A model generated the notes under the pieces. That model was not told the DNA's origin. It was given only the letters and a program-made list of their open reading frames with translations, and searched no databases. Positions 43,797 to 51,642 of a stretch of DNA of 51,642 nt are shown here, one piece after another (the stretch's first letter is position 1; every line of letters starts with the position of its first letter). This DNA is from Polyangiaceae bacterium (GTDB lineage: Bacteria; Myxococcota_A; Polyangia; Polyangiales; Polyangiaceae), in the NCBI GenBank assembly GCA_025353725.1, contig JANXOF010000006.1, positions 1 to 51,642 on the forward strand, written 5' to 3'. Position numbers and translations under genes: made by a program.

Positions 43797-44723
43797 TTAA
43801 GGTGAGATAATCGAGCCACGCCCCTCCACGGGTTTCAGCGCGTCATGAACCAAGTCGAAGCTACAGACAAATAGCGCGTAGACAAAAGACTGAACCTTGC
43901 CCGGACGATCGATGGGCATATCGCGTTCGTAGGCCAGGTGGAGCTCATAGCGCCCGGCATGACCTATCACCTCATACGTCGCGTCCAGCTCGGAGGGCAC
44001 GAGCGCAGTCACGCGTCGATCCGTGAAAAAAGTTGCGTCTAACCCGAGCGATACGCGATCTTGCCACACGCTTAACTCGGTGTGCGCCGCATAGCGAAGA
44101 AGCGCGCTCCCCGTGTTATCCGGGCGCGCGGCATACGACGGATTTACAGTAAACCAGCCAAGTCCGAAATAGCCTGAGATGTCGCCCGAGGCCAAATCGC
44201 GCCCAAGACTAGGTACAATCTCCGCGAGCGAATAAAGCGCGCGAACGCGGGTATCCGCGTACGTCTGCGTAAAACCGCCTCGGTCCGCAGGTCGGTCGTG
44301 CTCGACGCGGACGCCCACTTCGAGGTCGAGTCCCTCCCCGACGCGATGGGTCGTCGTTAGACCCGTAATTACGTCGAGCTCCGTCGGACTGAGCTTCTTC
44401 GCGCCAGATCGTTCACGGTCGGAAAAAAGGCTTACGTCGAGCGGAATCGAGAGCTTACGGCCGAGCAAGTCGATGTCCGCATGAAGCGCATAACGCATAA
44501 GGGCTGACCCCGTGTTGTCCGGGCGAGCCGCGTACGTCGGATTCACCAACGCGATCCCGACCATGAGTGCCCCTTCGATATCGAAGGAACTCTCCTCGCG
44601 AGTGTCGCCGACCTTTCCCCCATGCGCGCTCCCTTGCTTGTCGAGCGCGTAGGACGGACGAGGATTGAGCGAGATGCCCACCAGCAGCAGCGCAACCGAA
44701 GCCGCTCGCGCGAGATGAGCCAC
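43797..44723 (-). CDS. Outer-membrane beta-barrel-like protein with duplicated motif
   Basis: 308 residues from GTG 44723, which gives a clean signal peptide (AHLARAASVALLLVGI, cut at SYA-LD); an upstream ATG at 44795 would overlap rsfS by 52 bp and lengthen the n-region. The mature part is rich in alternating strands and should form a barrel. Two copies of a stretch NPxYAARPDNTGSALxRYA occur about 130 residues apart (near 70 and 200), each followed by a strand pair and ending in a D-x-x-FF/LFSDR segment, so the protein is an internal duplication. Function unknown; it follows rsfS after 20 bp. Confidence 0.78.
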   Translation of the reverse strand: MAHLARAASVALLLVGISLNPRPSYALDKQGSAHGGKVGDTREESSFDIEGALMVGIALVNPTYAARPDNTGSALMRYALHADIDLLGRKLSIPLDVSLFSDRERSGAKKLSPTELDVITGLTTTHRVGEGLDLEVGVRVEHDRPADRGGFTQTYADTRVRALYSLAEIVPSLGRDLASGDISGYFGLGWFTVNPSYAARPDNTGSALLRYAAHTELSVWQDRVSLGLDATFFTDRRVTALVPSELDATYEVIGHAGRYELHLAYERDMPIDRPGKVQSFVYALFVCSFDLVHDALKPVEGRGSIISP

Positions 44724-44743
44724 GTGTCGCAAGCGGACCGGTG

Positions 44744-45502
44744 TCAGCGAGCCGGTTCGCTCAGCGGCAGCGGTACGCGACGAGCGTCCATCCACAAGGC
44801 GTCGATGTCATAGGCCGAACGCGCATCGTCTTGGAAGACGTGAACCACGACGTCTCCAAAGTCCATGAGGACCCAGTTTGCGTGGGGAAGGCCCTCCACG
44901 GCCAAGGCTCGCTTGTTCCGCTTGCGCAACGCTTCTTCGATCGAGCTGGCAAGCGCGGCCACGTGCCTATCGCTCCGACCGGACATGAGCACGAGAAAAT
45001 CTGCGTAATCGACCCGGCCCGCAACGTCGATGACCTCGAGCCCGGAGGCCTTTTTCTCCAGCCCGGCCACGGCAATAAGGACGGCGACCTCGCGCGAGGC
45101 GTCGCTTGCAGCGCTCGTGGTGGCCGTGGAAGCGCGCCCTGCAGGAAGCTTTCGGAGACGCGAGCCGTCCTCCTCCGGTTCCTTGAGTTCAACGTCGTCG
45201 TGCTCGACCGCCTCGCTCAAGGCGCGCGACTTGCGAGCTCGCACAGCCTCGGTGCCAGCTAGGGAGTCTGCGCGAGTCTTGGAAACCGTTGGAGAGGCTG
45301 CTGTCCCCGCGACGGCTCGACGTGGGGTCGCGGCTTTCGGCGCCACGGCACCGGCTTTCGGCGCGCGCTTGGCGTCTGCCCGGACAGGTCGTGGAGCCCG
45401 CTCGGCGCCCTCGCCGGCTTTGCCGCGAGCGCTCGGCGCTCCGTGCGAGGTTCGAAGCATCGGCCGCTCTGGGCTCTTTGTCGTACGTTTTTTCGCAGCC
45501 AA
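44744..45502 (-). CDS. rsfS: Ribosomal silencing factor RsfS with long N-terminal extension
   Basis: 252 residues. The C-terminal 115 (about 130-245) is the Iojap/RsfS domain, which binds L14 and blocks subunit joining in starved cells: KKASGLEVIDVAGRVDYADF, VLMSGRSDRHVAALASSIEE and NWVLMDFGDVVVHVFQDDAR. The first 125 residues are Lys/Ala/Arg/Pro-rich and probably disordered. Start TTG 45502 is chosen because AGGAG lies 6 nt upstream and the product begins LAAKKRTTKS; a longer frame starting further upstream is unlikely. It is separated from proA by 65 bp on the same strand, a common neighbourhood for rsfS. Confidence 0.92.
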   Translation of the reverse strand: MAAKKRTTKSPERPMLRTSHGAPSARGKAGEGAERAPRPVRADAKRAPKAGAVAPKAATPRRAVAGTAASPTVSKTRADSLAGTEAVRARKSRALSEAVEHDDVELKEPEEDGSRLRKLPAGRASTATTSAASDASREVAVLIAVAGLEKKASGLEVIDVAGRVDYADFLVLMSGRSDRHVAALASSIEEALRKRNKRALAVEGLPHANWVLMDFGDVVVHVFQDDARSAYDIDALWMDARRVPLPLSEPAR

Positions 45503-45567
45503 GGGAACTCCTAGACTTGAGCGTGTATGCGAAGCGGACTCCGCGTCAACCGCGAATCCGAGCATTC

Positions 45568-46827
45568 TCAGAGTCGCAACTGCCCATCCCCCTCGAGAAT
45601 CCACTTCATGGTCGTGAGGGACTCGAGCCCCATCGGCCCACGCCAGTGCAGTCGGCTTGTCGCAATTCCGATCTCTGAGCCTAGTCCAAGCTCGAAACCG
45701 TCATGAAATCGCGTCGATGCGTTCACCACGACACACGCCGCGTCGACTTCGCGGCGCCAGCGCTCCGCGTGCTGCGGATCGGTGGTGAGAATCGCTTCGG
45801 TGTGCCCAGAACCGAACGCTGCGACATGGTCAAGCGCACCGTCAATCCCGTCGACGACGCGCACGGCCACGACAGCATCGAGAAATTCGCGGCCGTAGTC
45901 CTCGGGCGAGGCCGCAAGGGCTTCGGGAACAAGCGCTCGCGTCTGTTCATCGCCGCGAATTTCGCACCCTGCGGCGACGAGCGCCTCCGCGACGGGTCGC
46001 AGGAGTCGCGACGCCTCGCGCGCGTCAACGAGGAGGCACTCAAGCGCGTTGCAGACGCCTGGCCGCTGCATTTTTGCGTTCAAGACGATGCGCGCGGCAA
46101 GTGCAGGGTCCGTCCCAGCGTCAAGGTACAAGTGGCACACTCCTTTGTAGTGCTGCACCACCGGAACGCGCGCGTTCGACGTGACAAAGCGAATCAACGC
46201 CTCGCCGCCTCGCGGGATCGCGAGGTCGACCAACTCCGTTTGCTGAACGAGCGCACGAATCGCGTCGCGATCGGTAAAAGGAAGGATTTGGACGGCTTCG
46301 CGTGGAAGGCCCGCAGCCTCCAAACCGAGTCCAATGACCTCCCCAAGCGCGGTATTCGATCGCGTGGCCTCGGACCCGCCGCGGAGTACCACCGCGTTTC
46401 CCGCCTTTAGAGTGAGCGCGCTTGCCTCCACCGTCACGTTCGGCCTCGCCTCGTAAATCATGGCAATCACCCCGAGCGGCACGCGCAGCCGCGATACTTG
46501 AAGACCGTTCGGTCGAACACTGCGAGAGACGACCTCGCCCACCGGATCTGGCAGCTCTTTTATAACTCTTACGCTAGCCGCTATGGCCGCGAGGCGTCCC
46601 GGATCGAGCCTCAGCCGGTCCAGCATGGCGCTCGTCGACCCCTTCCCGCGCGCGACCTCGAGGTCGGCTTCGTTGGCGGCAAGCACCTCCTTTTCAGCCT
46701 CCCCAAGACTGCGAGCGATGGTCTCGAGCGCGGCGTCTTTCGCGTCGCGAGCCAGGATCCCCACGCTTCGCGCGGCCTTTCGAGCAGCCACGCAAAACTC
46801 ACGGACTTGAAGGTCGATCGTGGACAT
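45568..46827 (-). CDS. proA: Gamma-glutamyl phosphate reductase
   Basis: 419-residue NADPH-dependent enzyme of proline synthesis, second step, acting on glutamyl-5-phosphate made by ProB. The aldehyde-dehydrogenase-like catalytic Cys is in QRPGVCNALECLL; other marks are PLGVIAMIYEARPNVTVEAS, GNAVVLRGGSEA and RGGEALIRFV. Standard length. On the minus strand TAGGCT (46834-46839) ends 6 nt before the ATG with no Shine-Dalgarno. proB is not adjacent. Confidence 0.95.
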   Translation of the reverse strand: MSTIDLQVREFCVAARKAARSVGILARDAKDAALETIARSLGEAEKEVLAANEADLEVARGKGSTSAMLDRLRLDPGRLAAIAASVRVIKELPDPVGEVVSRSVRPNGLQVSRLRVPLGVIAMIYEARPNVTVEASALTLKAGNAVVLRGGSEATRSNTALGEVIGLGLEAAGLPREAVQILPFTDRDAIRALVQQTELVDLAIPRGGEALIRFVTSNARVPVVQHYKGVCHLYLDAGTDPALAARIVLNAKMQRPGVCNALECLLVDAREASRLLRPVAEALVAAGCEIRGDEQTRALVPEALAASPEDYGREFLDAVVAVRVVDGIDGALDHVAAFGSGHTEAILTTDPQHAERWRREVDAACVVVNASTRFHDGFELGLGSEIGIATSRLHWRGPMGLESLTTMKWILEGDGQLRL

Positions 46828-46833
46828 CCCGCC

Positions 46834-46839
46834 AGCCTA
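46834..46839 (-). promoter_or_regulatory. -10-like TAGGCT before proA
   Basis: Minus-strand TAGGCT, 6 nt before ATG 46827, same geometry as at uma2 and ribA. No Shine-Dalgarno sequence between them. Confidence 0.42.
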
Positions 46840-46930
46840 CCGCGCTCCGTCCGTGATCGTCGGCCCGTTCGACGCGAAAATCAGGTATACGAAACCGCCG
46901 ATGACGCTTTCCCTGCGCATCCGTTCGTTC

Positions 46931-46957
46931 TGTGAACGCTGTGAACGCTGTGAACGC
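46931..46957. repeat. Three 9-bp tandem repeats (TGTGAACGC)
   Basis: Exact copies at 46931, 46940 and 46949, upstream of the TPR gene start used here. They would encode CERCERCER only if the gene starts at ATG 46901. Either repeated operator half-sites or a slippage tract. Confidence 0.7.
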
Positions 46958-46987
46958 ACGAAACGCTTCGAGCGAGTCGCGCGCCAT

Positions 46988-47932
46988 ATGCGCTCCTTTT
47001 GTCGCGTCCGGCCTTCGGCGCTTCAGGGCTTGTCGCGGTCCTTCGTTCCCGTTGTATTGTTTGCAGTCCTCACGGGTTCACGTCCAGCGCTCGCGCAAGC
47101 AGGTACGGCGGATGGACACGAGCCCCAGCGCGAAACCAAGGTGGCGGCGCAGGCGCAGGCGCAGGCGCAGGCGCAAGCGGAAGCGCAAGGTCATTTCCTC
47201 CGCGCCAAAGACCTCTACCAAGCCGGCGCGTACCGCGAGGCCATCGGCGAACTCGAGCAAGCTCGGAGCCTTGACCCGAACGCCAAGGACCTTGTCTTCA
47301 ACCTCGGCGTTGTGCACGAAAAGCTAGGAAACTTCGACGACGCGTTGGTTTTCTTTCACCACTACTTGAGGATAGGGTCGATCACTCCGCAAGAGCGAGC
47401 GAAGGTCGAGACAAACATCAAGCGAATTGAAGGCGCGAAACGGGCGATGCCGCCTGCGCCTGTGATGTCTAGCGGACCTGAAGGTGGTTTATCGAACTCG
47501 GCCGCCGTTCCCGAGATTCCGACCACGTCACCGAGACAGCCAGCGACAAGCCAGAGCGACGGCGGAGCATCAGGGCGTATCGATGCCGCCACCGTGACGG
47601 CAGGCGCTGTCGCGTTGGTGGGCTTAGGCACGGGCGCTGTATTCGGTATTCTCGCAGCGACCCACAAGCCGGGCGCCAACGAATTCACGACGGGCCGCGA
47701 CGGGACTTACGACTCTTTCGCGACACGGGTACGCGACGCCCACGAGCTTGCCGTCGTTGCCGACGTTGGCTTTGGAGTCGGAATCGCTGCGGCCGTCGTT
47801 GCCACGTATCTTTTCCTGAGTCGACCGCGCGTGCTCGAGACGCCGCGACGTTCGGACTCGAAGCTTCCCGCTGGAACGCGCGCGAGTTGCGTTCCGGCGC
47901 GAGGAATGATGCTGCTGAAAGGTACGTTTTGA
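46988..47932 (+). CDS. TPR-containing exported protein with Gln-Ala repeat
   Basis: 314 residues from ATG 46988: signal peptide (FVPVVLFAVLTGSRPALA-QA), a short linker made of QA repeats (from (GCGCAG)n DNA at about 47139-47170), then two to three TPR-like helix pairs (HFLRAKDLYQAGAYREAIGE, DLVFNLGVVHEKLGNFDDAL). After a Pro/Ser-rich region there are two hydrophobic segments near 205-225 and 255-275, so it is probably anchored in the inner membrane. ATG 46901 (TATACG 9 nt upstream) would add 29 residues and is a weaker alternative. It overlaps the next gene. Confidence 0.75.
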   Translation: MRSFCRVRPSALQGLSRSFVPVVLFAVLTGSRPALAQAGTADGHEPQRETKVAAQAQAQAQAQAEAQGHFLRAKDLYQAGAYREAIGELEQARSLDPNAKDLVFNLGVVHEKLGNFDDALVFFHHYLRIGSITPQERAKVETNIKRIEGAKRAMPPAPVMSSGPEGGLSNSAAVPEIPTTSPRQPATSQSDGGASGRIDAATVTAGAVALVGLGTGAVFGILAATHKPGANEFTTGRDGTYDSFATRVRDAHELAVVADVGFGVGIAAAVVATYLFLSRPRVLETPRRSDSKLPAGTRASCVPARGMMLLKGTF

Positions 47933-49029
47933 GCACGCGTGCCGCGCGATTAATCGCTTTAGGTGGATCGATAGTCGCTACGGCAACCGCCGCGTGCAGC
48001 CTCTTAGTCTCTAGCGCAATCCCTGAGTTCGCGTGCGCAAGTTCGGCCCCAGACGCCTGTCCGAACGGCACGACGTGCGACCTCACGGCGCGCGTGTGCG
48101 TGAGTGTCAACCGCGACGCGGGCGAAGGCTCGACGGTGAACCTCGATGGCGGACCCGTCGATACGGGCCCCGCGGACGTCATGAGCCGCGTGCCGCGCGC
48201 CCTCGGCTCGAAGTGCCGCGTCGACCGCGAGTGCCAAAGCGAGCTGTGTGGTTCAAGCACGATCCTCACGACCACCATCACCGAAGCCACGGGCCCGATC
48301 TGCAGCACCCCGTGTTGCACCTCTATGGAATGCCCGGACACCTTCGTGTGTTTCAACGGCGGGACCGGGGGCGGCTATTGCGTCCCCGCGGCCCTTGCTC
48401 AAAGGCAGCCCGCGATGTCCGCCACAAAAATCGGCGGGGAGCTCTGTTTGGGGAACCAGGAATGCCGCTCAGGACTCTGCGAAACGTCCGACGCCGGTCC
48501 TGCGCGTTGCCTCGACACATGCTGTACGCAACCGGAGTGTAGCGCCGGCGCCATCTGCCGTCTCCGACGGGTGTCCGCTCCCGGTCCAAGCCACGTGATT
48601 TGGGCGTGTGCTCTGCCGGAGTCGACCGCAACCAAGCAGCCCGGCGAGTCCTGCACCGCGAGCAGCGAATGTACCTCGGACAGCTGCGTCGGGTACGGCG
48701 CGAGCCGTCTCTGCAGACCTTCGTGCGCGAGCACGGCAACGTGCAAGTCAGCGACCGGTTTCGCGAACGGTCGTTGTGGTTACGGCTCGGATGGCCCTGA
48801 CTCGCTCAAGCTTTGTTTTGCAGCTAGCGTCGATGCAGGGGCGCCGCCGGGTGTGCCCTGCGTCGACAAGAGCATGTGCCAATCGAACTACTGCGACGGC
48901 GAGCTCAAGACGTGCGCTAACGTTTGCGCGCGCGATGCGGACTGCGCGGTAGGCGAAGCGTGCCGACCGGCTGCCGTCAGCACACCCTATTTGCGCTGCG
49001 TCCCGAAGCTCAAGTCAACACCTGAATAA
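47929..49029 (+). CDS. Cys-rich lipoprotein
   Basis: 366 residues. TTG 47929 overlaps the TPR stop and has GAAAGGT six bases upstream, so translation is coupled. Signal: basic STRAAR, hydrophobic LIALGGSIVATATAA, then Cys (TAAC). The mature part is built of Cys-rich blocks with an EGF-like or follistatin-like rhythm: GSKCRVDRECQSELC, CTSMECPDTFVCFN, CTASSECTSDSC and CVDKSMCQSNYCDG. Six to eight disulfides are expected. Similar blocks occur in the Kelch protein tail here. Probably a surface or periplasmic binding protein; partner unknown, perhaps the TPR protein. Confidence 0.82.
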   Translation: MSTRAARLIALGGSIVATATAACSLLVSSAIPEFACASSAPDACPNGTTCDLTARVCVSVNRDAGEGSTVNLDGGPVDTGPADVMSRVPRALGSKCRVDRECQSELCGSSTILTTTITEATGPICSTPCCTSMECPDTFVCFNGGTGGGYCVPAALAQRQPAMSATKIGGELCLGNQECRSGLCETSDAGPARCLDTCCTQPECSAGAICRLRRVSAPGPSHVIWACALPESTATKQPGESCTASSECTSDSCVGYGASRLCRPSCASTATCKSATGFANGRCGYGSDGPDSLKLCFAASVDAGAPPGVPCVDKSMCQSNYCDGELKTCANVCARDADCAVGEACRPAAVSTPYLRCVPKLKSTPE

Positions 49030-49052
49030 GCCAGAAGAGAAAGAAGGGGCAT

Positions 49053-50378
49053 ATGGGATACAGCAAACCACAGGAGCTCCTCCGTGCAAGCTTTCGTTGC
49101 TTCGACGGGTGCGTCGGCGAATTCCCGCTAACTCAAGCGATTTATCGCTGTCCATCGTGTGACGGATTGCTCGAGGTCACACACGACCTCGACATCCTTC
49201 GTCGCACGAGTGGCGACGAGTGGCGCGCGCGCTTCGATGCGCGTTGGTCAGCCAGCGCGCAATCCGGTGTCTGGAGTAAGCGGGAGTGGGTCGCCCCCGA
49301 GGTTCCCGACAGCGCTCTCGTCACGATGGGTGAAGGCATGACCCCGCTCTACCCCGCGCGGCGTCTCGCGAACGAACTCGGGTTCGGCGACTTGCGCGTC
49401 AAGCAATGCGGCACGACGCATACGGGTTCGTTCAAAGATCTCGGGATGACCGTGCTTGTAAGCGTCGTCAACCACGCGGTGACCTGCGGTGCACTCACGC
49501 CGCGCGCGATAGCCTGCGCGAGCACGGGAGACACGTCAGCCGCACTGGCCGCCTATGGCGCGGCTGCAGGCTTACCCGTCGTCGTGCTCCTTCCGCGCGG
49601 CATGGTCAGCGTTGCGCAGCTCGTGCAGCCTCTCGCCCACGGAGCCAAGGTCCTCGCCCTCGAAACCGACTTTGATGGCTGCATGGCCGTGGTAGCTGAG
49701 CTCGCGCGGCGCGGACGGGTCTACCTTGCCAACTCTATGAACCCCCTTCGAATCGAGGGACAGAAGACGGTCGCTCTCGAAATCGCGCAGCAACTCGGGT
49801 GGAAGGCGCCCGATTGGGTGGTCATCCCGAGTGGCAATCTCGGCAACGCCGCCGCACTCTTCGCGGGCTTCTCGATGGCAAAGGAACTCGGTCTCATCGA
49901 TCGACTCCCGCGCCTTTGCGTCGCGCAGGCTGCGAAGGCGAACCCCATGTATCGCGCGTTTCTTGCGGGTGCCTCGAACGTCCTGCCGGTCGTTGCGGAG
50001 TCCACGCAGGCAAGCGCGATTCGTATTGGTAACCCCGTTAGCGCGAAACGGGCGTTCGCCGCTCTCCGCGGCATGGACGGCGTCGTCGAAGAGGCGACAG
50101 AGAACGAGCTCGCAGAAGCCGCAGCGCACGCCGACCGCACCGGTCTGTACGCTGATCCGCACACGGGCGTAGCCCTCGCGTGTGCTCTCAAGCTACGGCA
50201 CCGCGAGGTTATTCAACGAGGGGACGTGGTTGTCGTGGTGTCAACGGCGAACGCACTCAAGTTCACGGAGTTCAAACTTGGCTACCACGAGAGCCAACTC
50301 CCCGAAATCGACTCTCGCCTAGCGAACATTCCTATCGCGCTCCCACCCGACGTCGAGGTCGTCGCCGCAAACCTCTGA
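49053..50378 (+). CDS. thrC: Threonine synthase
   Basis: 441-residue PLP enzyme turning O-phosphohomoserine into threonine. The PLP lysine is Lys128 in HTGSFKDLGM; the N-terminus carries a small zinc-ribbon-like pair, CFDGC (Cys16, Cys20) and YRCPSC (Cys33, Cys36), as in the longer-type threonine synthases. Good Shine-Dalgarno (AAGAAGGGG) before the ATG. Also IPSGNLGNAAALFAGF as the phosphate-binding-type loop. Convergent with the GST gene. Confidence 0.93.
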   Translation: MGYSKPQELLRASFRCFDGCVGEFPLTQAIYRCPSCDGLLEVTHDLDILRRTSGDEWRARFDARWSASAQSGVWSKREWVAPEVPDSALVTMGEGMTPLYPARRLANELGFGDLRVKQCGTTHTGSFKDLGMTVLVSVVNHAVTCGALTPRAIACASTGDTSAALAAYGAAAGLPVVVLLPRGMVSVAQLVQPLAHGAKVLALETDFDGCMAVVAELARRGRVYLANSMNPLRIEGQKTVALEIAQQLGWKAPDWVVIPSGNLGNAAALFAGFSMAKELGLIDRLPRLCVAQAAKANPMYRAFLAGASNVLPVVAESTQASAIRIGNPVSAKRAFAALRGMDGVVEEATENELAEAAAHADRTGLYADPHTGVALACALKLRHREVIQRGDVVVVVSTANALKFTEFKLGYHESQLPEIDSRLANIPIALPPDVEVVAANL

Positions 50379-50391
50379 TAAGGTTAGCCAA

Positions 50392-51018
50392 TCATCCCAT
50401 CGCGCCGGCCATCACTTTTGCGTAAGCGGGCCGAGATGCGCAGCGCTTGCTCCACTCGTTTAGATTCGCGTAGCGACTCATGTCGGCGGCGTTGGACATC
50501 CGAATCCAGTCCACAAGTGAGTTTACGTGGGTGTCGACGAGAGAGTAATCCCCGACCAAAAACGACTTGCCTGTAAGCGTACTGTTGAGGATCTCGAGAC
50601 GCTGCTCGACGTCGGCCTTCGCCGCTTCTCCCGCTTTGGCGTTCTGCTGATCCTGCGGGTGCCACGAACTCGTGTGGCGCATCAGGCGACCGACGGCTTC
50701 GCCGAGAGTGACGTTCGCCCAGGTAATCCACGTCATCGCTTCGCCCCGCTTCGGACCTGCGGCCGGGTAGAGATTTTTCTCCACGCCGAACGTCTCGCCC
50801 AGGTACATCGTGATCGCCGTCGATTCGAAAATGACAGTTCCGTCGTGCACAATCGTCGGCACCGCGCCATTCGGGTTGTGCTTCAGAAATTCTGGTTTCT
50901 TCGTATCGCCTTTTTTGATGTCCATCCTTACGGTCTCGTGCGCAACGCCCAGCTCAGCGAGAACGACCGCGGTAATCGTCGCGGTGGACATGGGTGCGAA
51001 GTAGAATGTGAGGCTCAT
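50392..51018 (-). CDS. Glutathione S-transferase-like protein
   Basis: 208 residues with a thioredoxin-like N-terminal domain (MSLTFYFAPMSTATITAVVL, then NPNGAVPTIVHDGTVIFESTAI with the cis-Pro and the Glu-Ser glutathione motif) and an all-helical C-terminal domain (SFLVGDYSLVDTHV carries the usual structural Asp). ATG 51018 is chosen because AGGAG lies 7 nt upstream. Substrate unknown; detoxification is the general role. Confidence 0.9.
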   Translation of the reverse strand: MSLTFYFAPMSTATITAVVLAELGVAHETVRMDIKKGDTKKPEFLKHNPNGAVPTIVHDGTVIFESTAITMYLGETFGVEKNLYPAAGPKRGEAMTWITWANVTLGEAVGRLMRHTSSWHPQDQQNAKAGEAAKADVEQRLEILNSTLTGKSFLVGDYSLVDTHVNSLVDWIRMSNAADMSRYANLNEWSKRCASRPAYAKVMAGAMG

Positions 51019-51146
51019 TGGATTTCTCCTGTCGGGGGCAACGTAGTGTTGCGGGGATAAGACGCTATCGGTACCCACCCTCGCGGTCCAGCCACGCCTG
51101 CGTAACGGCTCTCAAGACCACCTCGGTTTTCTCGTCGAGCTCGTTT

Positions 51147-51155
51147 TGCTAGCGT
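51147..51155 (+). promoter_or_regulatory. Extended -10 (TGCTAGCGT) before the GNAT remnant
   Basis: TGN-TAGCGT ends 7 nt before ATG 51163. It matches the ribA element at eight of nine positions and has the same spacing. Confidence 0.48.
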
Positions 51156-51162
51156 CATCGGC

Positions 51163-51410
51163 ATGAGATCCGCCATCGAGCTCAGTTCCGACACGTCTAA
51201 GCTTCAACTCGACGTCGTGCACGATTGGCTCTCGGGCGCGCACTGGTCACCGAACGTACGGCGCGATGTTGTAGAGCAAGCGTTCGCGAGCTCGTTAATG
51301 TCCACGAGGTTTATCGCCCCATGGGGTTCGGCGAAACGGAGCCCGGACGTTTTATGGTTTTCAAGCCACCGAGCAGTCGCTGGCAAGCGTCAGGTCCCGG
51401 CACGTTGTAG
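51163..51410 (+). pseudogene. GNAT acetyltransferase remnant lacking its acetyl-CoA core
   Basis: The first 44 codons (MRSAIELSSDTSKLQLDVVH, DWLSGAHWSPNVRRDVVEQA) are the N-terminal part of a GNAT acetyltransferase of the common soil-bacterial type. About 51293-51299 the reading jumps to a different frame, NVHEVYRPMGFGETEPGRFM then VFKPP, which is the C-terminal end of the same family. The roughly 60 residues between them, with the acetyl-CoA-binding RxxGxG/A loop, are missing. The promoter-like element is intact. Read without a frame jump, the first frame runs on into unrelated basic sequence. Non-functional as an acetyltransferase. Confidence 0.75.
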
Positions 51411-51642
51411 AGGTCCGAAACGCCGGCGCAAACGAAGGCCGGTAGAAGCCGCCCACTAGCACTACTCCATCACTTTTATATGGGGATCATTGGACGCACG
51501 AGCGCACGAGCTCGCGGCATCGCGGACACGGACTCGGAGCGATAAAGCGAATCGCGATGAGCCGTCGTAGCGATGGCAGCGTCGGCTGCGACGAAGACGT
51601 CGCACGCCCTAGCTTTTTTTTCTGCTGCCACGCGTTGGTGCT
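51411..51642. other. Right-edge region without supported gene
   Basis: 232 bp after the GNAT remnant. No open frame of note; a T-run (TTTTTTTT) lies at about 51613-51620 near the window end. Confidence 0.35.

Noticed and set aside
47139-47170. GCGCAG repeats as a possible regulatory repeat array
   Set aside because: They lie inside the coding frame and encode a simple Gln-Ala linker.

Overview
The window looks like a chromosome segment of a GC-rich Myxococcota bacterium, probably of the Polyangia side (inference, no marker phylogeny possible). Pointers are two eukaryotic-type Ser/Thr kinases, one fused to an ATPase-TPR module, PEGA-domain proteins, a Kelch protein with a Cys-rich tail and a C-terminal end resembling MYXO-CTERM (GC, hydrophobic stretch, Arg/Lys-rich end), several Cys-rich or Asp/Ala-rich lipoproteins, and a Tat operon beside rlmN. 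No rRNA, tRNA, CRISPR array, prophage or intact insertion sequence was found.

Layout. 1-886: a (GA)30 tract at the window edge, then a Phd-type antitoxin and a ParE/RelE-type toxin. 1.2-5.2 kb: an Asp/Ala-rich lipoprotein, an alpha/beta hydrolase, an acyl-CoA-binding protein and an Xaa-Pro dipeptidase. 5.2-10.3 kb: msrB divergent from a 1-Cys peroxiredoxin, followed 12 bp later by a 1309-residue kinase/ATPase/TPR hybrid. 10.4-12.9 kb: ribA, a TMEM14-like membrane protein and a sulfatase-fold lipoprotein, chained by ATGA overlaps. 13-16.2 kb: a DUF2171 protein and a second ATPase-TPR regulator without a kinase. 16.4-18.1 kb: a decayed M4 metalloprotease flanked by 28-bp near-identical direct repeats. 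18.2-23.5 kb: a MepA-like murein endopeptidase, a two-subunit 3-oxoacid CoA-transferase, a LamG protein, and an acyltransferase-patatin pair. 23.5-29 kb: the Kelch protein, divergent from a kinase-PEGA/PEGA-barrel operon. 29.3-34.6 kb: a beta-propeller/di-haem cytochrome lipoprotein, a Uma2 protein with a repeat tail, and a frameshifted lipoprotein. 34.6-43.8 kb: trmK, an S46 dipeptidyl peptidase, a BY-kinase, an MDR oxidoreductase, rlmN and tatBC. 43.8-51.6 kb: an outer-membrane barrel, rsfS, proA, a TPR/Cys-rich lipoprotein pair, thrC, a GST and a GNAT remnant.

Common threads. Many genes have no Shine-Dalgarno sequence but carry a TANNNT hexamer ending 6-9 nt before the start codon, which suggests widespread leaderless transcription; this pattern was used to choose several starts. 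Several loci are decaying or rearranged: the M4 protease and the GNAT have each lost the middle that holds the catalytic core, one lipoprotein is shifted in its signal peptide, and a small open frame with a leaderless-type promoter runs into the uma2 3' end. Functionally the window mixes housekeeping (riboflavin, proline, threonine, RNA methylation, protein export) with envelope proteins and eukaryotic-like signalling. The most system-like pieces are the peroxiredoxin-kinase pair and the kinase-PEGA/PEGA-barrel operon.
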